Assembly (NCBI GenBank): GCA_947503145.1 | Contig: CANNCP010000005.1 | Coordinates: 211,791 to 275,790 of the forward strand | Reading direction: 5' to 3' | DNA length: 64,000 bases | From: an uncultured Roseovarius sp. | GTDB lineage: Bacteria; Pseudomonadota; Alphaproteobacteria; Rhodobacterales; Rhodobacteraceae | In this document: positions 17,453 through 24,488 of the stretch, one piece after another | Layout of the letters: each line of letters begins with the position of its first letter | Position numbering within the stretch: position 1 is the first letter of the stretch | Notes under the pieces: generated by a model | The model's input: only the letters and a program-made list of their open reading frames with translations | Told to the model about the DNA's origin: nothing | Databases searched by the model: none | Translations under genes and position numbers: made by a program

Positions 17453-18873
17453 GGTCCGGCCCCCGCACCGGATGCAAGTGCGGCGGCACGCACCGTACTG
17501 CGCACGATCTTGCCGCGATCATTGCGCGGGATGGCATCAAGCACGAACAACTTTGTCGGAACAGCTTCGGCCCGGCAACGCTCTCGGCACCAGGCCTTGA
17601 TTGCCTCTGTATCGCCGCCTTGGCGCAGGACAAGGGCAGCGGCCACGCATTCACCCGCCACCGGGTCAGGCAGCGCAAAGGTGCAGGCTTCGATGACATC
17701 CGCGTGGCGTTCCAGCAGCATGTCGATCTCTTCTGCTGGAATCTTGACACCTCCGCGGTTGATTTCGTTTTTGATACGTCCGGTGAGCGCAAGCACGCCA
17801 TCAGCGTCGATGGTTCCTGTGTCACCCGTCCTGAACCAGGAGCCGTGAAAGGTTGCTGCGGTTTCCTGTTCCATACCCAGATAACGGCTCATGATTGAAG
17901 GTGACGCAATCAGCACTTCGCCTGATCCTATATCGCTAACGACACCGTCATCGATCAACAAGGCCAGTGCGCCGCCCCAGGGTTTGCCAACCAGCCCGTC
18001 GCGCGCCTCATACGTCTCCAGACTGGCGCCGCCGATCCAGTTCGCGGTTTCGGTCATACCGTACATATTCAGCACCCGCCGGGTTCCCGTCCAATCTGCA
18101 ATGGCAGTCCAGGCCGCAGCCGAGAGCGGTGCGGAGCCAACATGAACGCGCTGCAACACATGGTCCGGCCGCGACGAAAGCCGCATGGCAACCGACCAGA
18201 ATGAGGGGGTCGAGCTCATGAATGTGATACGTTCACGCGCAATGATTGCGCCAAAACTGCGCATTTCATCAATACTGGGCTGGGGCCACAGGCAAAGCGA
18301 GCCACCAGCCGCCAGCACGGTCAGAACATTCCCAATCAGTCCATGCCCAAAATGGAGTGGCAGCACGCATAGTGATTGCTCAAGATCAGCCGTGCCGATT
18401 TCCGCCACATTAAGCGCGATGCGTGCGCAAAGGCTGCGCTGGCTGTGGACGATCCCCTTGGGCCGCCCGGTAGTACCTGACGACATCAACGTGAGCGCCG
18501 GCATATCAAAACCGAGTGGGTCCGGCGAACTTTGCGCGGCGCTTGTCGCTGGCAATGGATCCTGCCCATCCAGTATTACGTTCGCGCCTGTGGCGGTGCG
18601 CACGTTGCTGCGTTCCTCTTGTGTTATCAATGGATTGACCGCGACAGCCATGGCTCCTACGGTCCACAAGGCGAAAATGTCGCGCAGATAGTCCAGCGGT
18701 TCGGCCTGTGCGACGATGGCACAGCGGTCGGGGCCAATGCCTGCGGCAGCGAGTTCACTGGCCCTTGCTTCCACCCGATCCCAAAGCTCACCTGTGCTCA
18801 GCGAAACACCATTGCGCAGATCTTTCAGACGTCCCCCAAGTGGGAAAATTGTAAAGAGGGGCGGTTGTACCAT
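17449..18873 (-). CDS. AMP-forming acyl-CoA/ACP synthetase-like ligase
   Basis: A 474-residue ANL-superfamily enzyme that activates a carboxylic acid as its adenylate and passes it to a thiol. The P-loop motif SSGTTGRPKG is at residues 131-140. MYGMTE, RTGDTGTIDADG and GRIKNEINRGGVKIPAEEI follow, and a C-terminal lysine in PRNDRGKIV completes the catalytic set. An AGGAGA precedes the ATG. It heads a tightly overlapping operon with the GNAT, ACP and nucleotidyltransferase genes. The acid it activates cannot be read from sequence. It is shorter than long-chain acyl-CoA synthetases, which favours a small or medium acid. Confidence 0.9.
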   Translation of the reverse strand: MVQPPLFTIFPLGGRLKDLRNGVSLSTGELWDRVEARASELAAAGIGPDRCAIVAQAEPLDYLRDIFALWTVGAMAVAVNPLITQEERSNVRTATGANVILDGQDPLPATSAAQSSPDPLGFDMPALTLMSSGTTGRPKGIVHSQRSLCARIALNVAEIGTADLEQSLCVLPLHFGHGLIGNVLTVLAAGGSLCLWPQPSIDEMRSFGAIIARERITFMSSTPSFWSVAMRLSSRPDHVLQRVHVGSAPLSAAAWTAIADWTGTRRVLNMYGMTETANWIGGASLETYEARDGLVGKPWGGALALLIDDGVVSDIGSGEVLIASPSIMSRYLGMEQETAATFHGSWFRTGDTGTIDADGVLALTGRIKNEINRGGVKIPAEEIDMLLERHADVIEACTFALPDPVAGECVAAALVLRQGGDTEAIKAWCRERCRAEAVPTKLFVLDAIPRNDRGKIVRSTVRAAALASGAGAGP

Positions 18874-19038
18874 TGCTATTCTCCTGCCCAGCCAGTGTGG
18901 TTTTAGGCGTAATATGTTTGTTTATAATGAGTTGTAGCAGCTTTGAGGACAATCATGAAAAGGATTGACGATATGGCTATGGGTCGGGCATGATTTCGTA
19001 AGATCCTATCCTTGGATAAGTCAGACGGAGTGGAAGTA

Positions 19039-19143
19039 ATGAAGAGAGAATATCAAAAACCGACGCTAATCAAGCGTGAGAAGCTGTCAGCAGTAACGGC
19101 AGCATCTGCGGTTTCAGCGGGTGGTGGCAAGCCAGCAAACTAG
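19039..19143 (+). CDS. Lasso-like RiPP precursor peptide without acidic core residue
   Basis: A 34-residue peptide. The leader contains YQKPTL, the YxxPxL element that PqqD-type recognition proteins bind. LSAVTA follows, placing Thr20 at the penultimate leader position expected for B2 protease cleavage. The predicted core, starting at residue 22, is ASAVSAGGGKPAN. It has no Asp or Glu; the only acidic residues, Glu4 and Glu14, are in the leader. Classical lasso rings need Asp or Glu at core position 7-9, where Gly7-Gly9 stand here. GGAG lies about ten bases before the ATG. It reads opposite to the flanking operons and is too short for most gene finders. Confidence 0.85.
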   Translation: MKREYQKPTLIKREKLSAVTAASAVSAGGGKPAN

Positions 19144-19152
19144 AGAACTGAC

Positions 19153-19191
19153 ACTTGGGCCAGACTGCCATTTGGCATGTGTGGCCCAAGT
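19153..19191. terminator. Long hairpin after the precursor gene
   Basis: ACTTGGGCCA (19153-19162) and TGGCCCAAGT (19182-19191) pair perfectly. TGCCA/TGGCA can add an inner stem. It begins ten bases after the precursor stop and lies before the 3' end of the convergent kinase gene. It has no clear U tract, so it may stabilise the precursor RNA or end transcription from both sides. Confidence 0.65.
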
Positions 19192-19226
19192 ACCGGGTTG
19201 GTTCGAACTGAAAAGTTTGAGCCAAC

Positions 19227-20228
19227 TCATTCAAGTAAGGTTCGGGAAACCTTAGCAACTGAGGACAGTTCGGTCGAGGTAATCAACACTTGTGTCGACC
19301 CGCAATTGACCACATCCGCGAGCATTGCATAACGGCGCAACTGCAACGCTGTTGGCCCCGTAGCGGAATTGCGTAGATTATCGGCCGCCAGGGCCGCAAG
19401 CATATTGGTCTTATCGATTGGCTGGATCATTGCGTCCTGGCCGCTGCCGCGCTTCAATAACAATATATCTGTGACAGGCAGGGTGCGGTCTTCAGTCTGA
19501 AGCAGACCTTTCAACGCCATTCGCGCCACTGCCTGTTCACCGGCAGCATCCCAGTTCGGGCCGATCACGGGGGTGAGCCAAGGCAACATGGCGACCGTAT
19601 CCCGGTGGATTTTTACCGCCCGCGGTAACCCCCATGCACGAACCACATCCCCCTCTTTGCGCAATACCATCGCATCGTCAGCAGCGAGTTTGAAACCGGC
19701 ACGTGCGAAGGCCAGCGCAGTGGTGGTCTTGCCCGTTCCGCTCGGTGCGCAGAGCAGGAGCATCCTGTCACTATCGGGAAAGGACAAGCCGGCACAGTGG
19801 ACCACCTGCTGCCCATCTGCGTCGAGCGCGTATTCCAGCGCCAGCGCGATCATGCTGCCATGCGTGTGGCCCAAGGCACTGTCGGTAACCACGATTTCGG
19901 CGGTCCTTGTCTCTGGCCGGATGGTCAGCGAGGCGGCACCGGGAAAGACCAGCCAATAGGCGTCATTCGTGCGCGCAAACACGCACACTCCTTCATCATA
20001 AAGTGGTCCCTGGTAAAGCACCTCGGCTTCGTCCGGCAAGTCGGCGGGCGGGCCGCAGGCGATGCAGAGCAGGAAAGTCGGCGTTTTTGGCATCGCCATA
20101 CGCCGCTCGCCTATGAAATAATCAAGTCCTTCCAGCAGATCAGCGCGATCTGCACAGACGCCAAGCACGGTCGCTTCGAGGTCATAGCAGGCATCCAGCC
20201 CCTGAAGGTGGGCGGGGCCTAATGGCAT
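19227..20228 (-). CDS. HprK-like peptide kinase of the RiPP cluster
   Basis: A 333-residue protein whose C-terminal half resembles HPr kinase. The P-loop is APSGTGKTTT at residues 161-170, followed by LAADDAMVLR with the catalytic Asp pair near 184-185. Relatives in lasso clusters phosphorylate the C-terminal serine of the precursor. Here the precursor ends in Asn, and only Ser17, Ser23, Ser26, Thr9 and Thr20 are available, so the target is open. The gene overlaps the B2 protease gene by ten bases and runs toward the precursor gene. Confidence 0.85.
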   Translation of the reverse strand: MPLGPAHLQGLDACYDLEATVLGVCADRADLLEGLDYFIGERRMAMPKTPTFLLCIACGPPADLPDEAEVLYQGPLYDEGVCVFARTNDAYWLVFPGAASLTIRPETRTAEIVVTDSALGHTHGSMIALALEYALDADGQQVVHCAGLSFPDSDRMLLLCAPSGTGKTTTALAFARAGFKLAADDAMVLRKEGDVVRAWGLPRAVKIHRDTVAMLPWLTPVIGPNWDAAGEQAVARMALKGLLQTEDRTLPVTDILLLKRGSGQDAMIQPIDKTNMLAALAADNLRNSATGPTALQLRRYAMLADVVNCGSTQVLITSTELSSVAKVSRTLLE

Positions 20229-20668
20229 GAATTCGGCTGTTCGGGATAAGTGTAAACGGTCACAAGTGGCGTCTCTGGCATGCCGAGAACGGTCTTGCCA
20301 TTGATATCAATCCAGCAATGGGCAGCAAGCTTTGTATCGGTAATGGAGCCAGGATTGACCCCGAAACAAAGGCGCGGGTCATGTCCCGCTTCGCGCAGGA
20401 AGCGAAAGCCAAGCAACCCCAGACGCAGGCAGCGCCGGTCGCGCATCAACCACGGGCGCCGCGCAGTCTGCACCACCCTGTCGGTAATATATGAAACGGG
20501 AAGGCCGGAGTAGAAGGCGCGGCGGTTAGACGTCGCCAGTTTCAGAGCTTTTTCGAAAGAGTCTCGCGATACCTGAAAGGGCATCAAGCGCGCACGCACC
20601 CATAGCTCCAGATTGAAAAGCAGCCTTGCGCCGAGTGGAATCACCATCGTTGATGCCGAGCGGCTCAT
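20219..20668 (-). CDS. Lasso peptide B2 protein (transglutaminase-like leader protease)
   Basis: A 149-residue cysteine protease of the B2 family, which removes the leader after the RRE protein delivers the precursor. The triad can be placed: Cys80 in DRRCLRLGLLGFR, His117 in AAHCWIDING and Asp121. Length is normal for stand-alone B2 proteins. It starts within the stop of the PqqD-like gene (ATGA), as in most lasso clusters. Cleavage is expected after the residue following Thr20 of the precursor, by family rule. Confidence 0.92.
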   Translation of the reverse strand: MSRSASTMVIPLGARLLFNLELWVRARLMPFQVSRDSFEKALKLATSNRRAFYSGLPVSYITDRVVQTARRPWLMRDRRCLRLGLLGFRFLREAGHDPRLCFGVNPGSITDTKLAAHCWIDINGKTVLGMPETPLVTVYTYPEQPNSCH

Positions 20669-20949
20669 TCGACGCGCCGAAGTATACCTTCGTCGATGAA
20701 TTCGCGTGCGAGGTCGACCAGATCATCTGTCATAGTCTTGATGTCGATGTCGAACTCCTCGCAGAGGTCAGCGGCAATCGCACCCAGCGTTCGGGTTCCG
20801 TCGACATGGCTCAGAAATGTCTCCGATGTTGCATTGCATGTGTAAAGCTGGCCATCGCTAACGCGCAAGATCACCGCGCCGTCACCGGCTGGCTGATAGC
20901 TGACCGATGGGTGCATTGCAAAAACCGATTGTGGCTGGATAGATGACAT
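20665..20949 (-). CDS. PqqD-family recognition protein (B1, RRE)
   Basis: A 94-residue PqqD-like protein that binds the leader of the precursor and presents it to the protease. TLGAIAADLCEEFDID and the C-terminal helix LVDLAREFIDEGIL match the family. The start at 20949 (MSSIQPQSVFAMHP) was preferred over an upstream ATG because PqqD-like domains begin here. It is the first gene of a leftward three-gene unit and diverges from the Mur-ligase-like gene across a 158-bp promoter region. Confidence 0.9.
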   Translation of the reverse strand: MSSIQPQSVFAMHPSVSYQPAGDGAVILRVSDGQLYTCNATSETFLSHVDGTRTLGAIAADLCEEFDIDIKTMTDDLVDLAREFIDEGILRRVE

Positions 20950-21107
20950 ATCGCAGGAATTACCTGATTTTATTCCAAAAACCAAGATATATCCTTTGAC
21001 GCAATCAAGTTTCATCCTCAAGCTTGTTTTTGAAAATTCCTCAAGGGTTGATCGCATGGCTTCAGTTTTGAATAAGCCAGCCGAGATACGATGGAAAAGG
21101 AACATAA

Positions 21108-22412
21108 ATGAGGAGGCTGGGGCAATTGGGGGCGGCAGTCAGTCGCAAAATGCGTGACGCGCGGCGCCGCGTCCGTATCGGCGCCGCGCATATGGTCCGC
21201 CCGTTCATGCGACGCTGGACCTTCGTTGCGATCACCGGCAGCTGCGGCAAGACGACATCGACGGCGCTACTTGCGCATATCGTGGATGCGCCATCTCCGC
21301 TGATCCTGGCGAGAGGCTTGAACAATGCTTATGGCGCAGCGCGCGCCATTCTGAATCTTGCATTCCGCAAACCCGCCATCGCGATATTCGAAATAACGGG
21401 CCACGCACCCGGTGCTGTCCGAGCGACGTCTCGCCTTATAAAACCGTCTGTCGGGATCGTTACCGTGGTTGGGCTGGACCATACCAGCGCCTTTGGCAAA
21501 ATTGACGCCACCGCCGACGAAAAAATGACCCTTGTCGCCGACCTGCCAGCAGATGGTCTTGCCGTTCTTAATGCCGACGATGAACGCATTATGGCACGCA
21601 CGGATATGACCGTTGCGCCGGTTGTTACTTTTGGGCGCGCTGAGAGTGCAACCTTGCAACTCCATTCGGTCCGTGATGCCTGGCCGCTTCCGCTGGAGTT
21701 GGACGTATCATGGCATGGTGAACGTTTTTGCATCGAAAGCCCACTGATCGGAAAGCAGTCTGTGGGGGTCATCCTCGCCAGCTTGTTGACTGCGCTTGAG
21801 CTGGGCATCGACCGCCAGCAGTGCTTGGACCGCCTGAAACAATTTTCCCCGCTTATGAACCGCATGTCTGTCCATGAGGTTCCCGATGGGCGACAGTTCA
21901 TTCTGGATGCCTGGAAGGCGCCGCATTGGGCGCTGGACGCCTGCCTGTCTTTTCTGGGAACAGCGACTGCGCCGCGCAAGACCGTGGTTTTCGGCACACT
22001 CTCGGATGTGCGGGGTAATACGCGCAAACGATACGAGCATACGGCGCACAGCGCCTTGGAAGTTGCTGACCGCGTTTTGTTTGTCGGAGCCGAATCTGCA
22101 AGGGTGCGACGCATGAAAGAAGAGGATATTGAAGGGCGGCTGTTCCGCTTTGACGATGCAAAGGCTGCGCATGAGTTCCTGTCTGCCGATCGGGTCCCGG
22201 GCGAGCTGATCTATGTCAAAGCCAGTCGTGCGGATCATTTGGAGCGTTTAGTGCATGCAAATTTCACGGATATCGCCTGCTGGCGATATCGCTGCGGCAA
22301 ACGTTTTCAGGGCTGTTCATTCTGCACGCATTTGCTTGAACGGCCGATCCGCGATGCCAAACGGGCCAGCACCCTCCCGTGGCTGACGCCACAGCAGAAA
22401 AATCCGGTGTAG
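21108..22412 (+). CDS. Mur-ligase-like ATP-dependent amide ligase in the RiPP cluster
   Basis: A 434-residue protein with the Mur ligase central domain: P-loop ITGSCGKTT (residues 42-50), LNNAYGAARAIL, and VVGLDHTSAFG with a Mur-type histidine. DADDERIM-like nucleotide contacts (LNADDERI) and a C-terminal ligase domain follow. The UDP-binding N-terminal domain of true MurC-F enzymes is absent, so it is not a cell-wall ligase of the usual kind. The C terminus has Cys391, Cys396, Cys403 and Cys406 in a zinc-like cluster. Mur enzymes join a carboxylate to an amine through an acyl phosphate. Next to the cyclase, it may perform a second amide bond on the peptide. This is inferred. Confidence 0.85.
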   Translation: MRRLGQLGAAVSRKMRDARRRVRIGAAHMVRPFMRRWTFVAITGSCGKTTSTALLAHIVDAPSPLILARGLNNAYGAARAILNLAFRKPAIAIFEITGHAPGAVRATSRLIKPSVGIVTVVGLDHTSAFGKIDATADEKMTLVADLPADGLAVLNADDERIMARTDMTVAPVVTFGRAESATLQLHSVRDAWPLPLELDVSWHGERFCIESPLIGKQSVGVILASLLTALELGIDRQQCLDRLKQFSPLMNRMSVHEVPDGRQFILDAWKAPHWALDACLSFLGTATAPRKTVVFGTLSDVRGNTRKRYEHTAHSALEVADRVLFVGAESARVRRMKEEDIEGRLFRFDDAKAAHEFLSADRVPGELIYVKASRADHLERLVHANFTDIACWRYRCGKRFQGCSFCTHLLERPIRDAKRASTLPWLTPQQKNPV

Positions 22413-22416
22413 ATCT

Positions 22417-22461
22417 ATGGCGCTATTCACTGTGAACCTCCCCGCCTGGCGGCCCGAATGA
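22417..22461 (+). other. 14-codon reading frame overlapping the cyclase start
   Basis: An ATG at 22417 opens a 14-codon frame (MALFTVNLPAWRPE) whose stop TGA overlaps the ATG of the cyclase (ATGA). It fills the gap after the Mur-ligase-like stop. It could couple translation of the two flanking genes, or be chance. Confidence 0.3.
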
Positions 22462-24305
22462 GCGGCCTGGCCGGTGTGTTTGCAAACAACGAAACCTCTG
22501 TTGATACAACCGAGGTCGATGCCATGCTTGACCTGCTCAAACACCGAGGTCCCGACAGCCTTGCAGTTTGGCAGGACGACAATATTGTGCTGGGGCATCG
22601 GCTTTTGGCCAACCTCGATACGGCTGATCTGGGTGCGCAGCCGATAGTCAGTCCTGATGGTGTGGGCGTTCTAGTTTATGATGGAAAGGTTTATAATTTC
22701 GATCAGTTGCGATGCGAACTGAAGGCAGAAGGCATTACATTTCGTAGCTACGGTGATGCCGAGGTCGTGCTCCACGCGCTTCATCACTGGGGAGCTGAGC
22801 GCGCCATCCCTCGCTTCAATGGCATGTTTTCGATTGCATATGTAGATTTACGCTGTCGCACCCTATGGCTCGCGCGAGATCGACTTGGCATTAAGCCGCT
22901 GGTGACGATGTATCTCAACAATAGGTTGCTTTTCGCGTCAGAGGTGAAGGCGCTGCGCGCCCATCCGCAATGCGCAGTCCACCTGCGCGCAGAGAAACTC
23001 TTGCAATGGCTGGCTGAGCCCCGTCAGCAATCTCACTGTTTGCTCTTTGACCGGCTTGAGGATGTTGCGCCCGGATCATGGTGGCGGGTGGATGAAAGTA
23101 GCGTAAGCCGTCATGCGTATTTCACACTACCCGAAGCGGTCGATTCGCGTCGGATTGTTGGCGCCGCAGGTGCTGGAACCGCTGGCCTTGTTGACAGGTT
23201 CGAGACGTTGCTTGATGCAAGCGTGCGCACGCATCTGGTCAGCGACACACCTGTCGCAGCCATGTGCAGCGGCGGCGTAGACTCCAGCCTCATCGCGGCC
23301 CTAGCTTCCAAACATGATCCGGGCATTGTCGGTTATGTGGCGGACATCCCTGCAACCGGCGAAGCAGAAACGGCCGAGCGGGTGGGCAACCACCTGGGGG
23401 TGAAAATCAAACGCGTACCGCTGGATCGCGCACTCTTTCTCAGGCTGTGGCCACTAGCGGTGCAGCATTCAGACGGCCCCCTGTTTCACGCCAGCGACGT
23501 CGCCCTTTTAGCAGTCGCGCAGAAGTGTCATCAGGACGGAAACAAAGTATTGCTGACGGGCGAAGGCTCTGACGAGTTCTTTGGCGGATATGATTGGCAT
23601 AGGGCGACTTTACGACAATGGCGCAAGATTGAAGGCCTGCGCGGCTTGCTGACGCGCCCTGCGCGGCGCTGTATGAAGCAAGCGGCCCTGGACAGCATGC
23701 CATTCCGGCCTTCTTGGGGCTGGACCGCAGACAGCAGGGTTTTGTTGTCCATGGGCGTTGAAACCAGCCTGTCACCGCCCGACCTGCTCTCTTATCTCTC
23801 CTCTGTCCAACCCGCTTCTGAACGGGCTCTGATCGGCCACTGCATTCATGAGACGCGTATGCATCTGCCGTGGCTCCTGCACCGGCATGACCGCATGGGA
23901 ATGGCGGCGTCAATCGAAATGCGGGTCCCTTTCATCGAGAACAATCTTATCGACTTTGCGCTGCACCTGCCGCCCGGCGCCCGGATCAAGGGCAGGCATG
24001 GCAAGTGGGTCGTGAAAGAAGCCGCGGCACGGCACCTACCGCGCAAGGTCGTCTATGCGAAAAAGAAAGGCTTCCCAGTTCCTGCCGCGTGCTGGCGGGG
24101 ATGCGAAGGAATATTGGTGGGTGGCTTATTGGCTAAGCTGTTTGGCTGGAATGAGGTAATGGCAGAAAAAATTATTGGGCGGCTTGCAGACAATAACCTG
24201 CTAGGTTTTCATCTGGTAGGACTTGAGCTTTGGTTACGCCTGGTCAGCGGAGAAGAGCCGGAAGCACTGGGTCAGGTGCTTTTGCAGCTGGGAGACACGC
24301 GATGA
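22458..24305 (+). CDS. Asparagine-synthetase-type lasso cyclase
   Basis: A 615-residue AsnB homologue of the lasso C-protein class. The N-terminal amidotransferase fold is present (KHRGPDS, GDAEV), but position 2 is Ser (MSGLAGVF) where glutamine-using enzymes need Cys2, so it should not hydrolyse glutamine. The synthetase domain has SGGVDSS at residues 271-277 and GEGSDEFFGGY, so adenylation is likely intact. Lasso cyclases adenylate a core Asp or Glu side chain, but this precursor has none. The C-terminal carboxylate or another acid must be the substrate if the pair works together. The gene ends about 20-30 bases from an IS remnant. Confidence 0.93.
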   Translation: MSGLAGVFANNETSVDTTEVDAMLDLLKHRGPDSLAVWQDDNIVLGHRLLANLDTADLGAQPIVSPDGVGVLVYDGKVYNFDQLRCELKAEGITFRSYGDAEVVLHALHHWGAERAIPRFNGMFSIAYVDLRCRTLWLARDRLGIKPLVTMYLNNRLLFASEVKALRAHPQCAVHLRAEKLLQWLAEPRQQSHCLLFDRLEDVAPGSWWRVDESSVSRHAYFTLPEAVDSRRIVGAAGAGTAGLVDRFETLLDASVRTHLVSDTPVAAMCSGGVDSSLIAALASKHDPGIVGYVADIPATGEAETAERVGNHLGVKIKRVPLDRALFLRLWPLAVQHSDGPLFHASDVALLAVAQKCHQDGNKVLLTGEGSDEFFGGYDWHRATLRQWRKIEGLRGLLTRPARRCMKQAALDSMPFRPSWGWTADSRVLLSMGVETSLSPPDLLSYLSSVQPASERALIGHCIHETRMHLPWLLHRHDRMGMAASIEMRVPFIENNLIDFALHLPPGARIKGRHGKWVVKEAAARHLPRKVVYAKKKGFPVPAACWRGCEGILVGGLLAKLFGWNEVMAEKIIGRLADNNLLGFHLVGLELWLRLVSGEEPEALGQVLLQLGDTR

Positions 24306-24337
24306 CGTTCTCTGCACCTTGGCAGCCTTGGGGCTGT

Positions 24338-24462
24338 GCGCTTATTAGTTCGATACGCACCGCATCTTGCCTGAATTAATTTTTTCGCTTCAGTCCCATA
24401 GTCAGTCTCCTTTGTTGCAGTAAATTCTATCAAAGGAACGGCATCAAACCGCAGCAGGTCCA
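24338..24462 (-). mobile_element. IS3-type end remnant
   Basis: The sequence reading leftward from GGTCCA at 24457-24462 matches the left end of the deleted IS3 at 15661 over about 120 bases. It includes the orfA start region (MGLKRKDEL-like, here disrupted). The orientation is the same as at 15661. The rest of the element is gone; the cyclase stop lies close by. The two copies differ at many positions, so they are related rather than recent duplicates. Confidence 0.78.
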
Positions 24463-24488
24463 ATCGTCGCCGTTCCTCTAAGCACCAC

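Noticed and set aside
18955..18993. 12-codon frame upstream of the precursor as a second precursor
   Set aside because: It has no leader motif or core-like sequence and overlaps the presumed promoter region.
18965..18994. TTGACG and a weak -10 as precursor promoter
   Set aside because: The -10 candidate is poor and its spacing is 17-18 bases at best; too weak to list as a feature.
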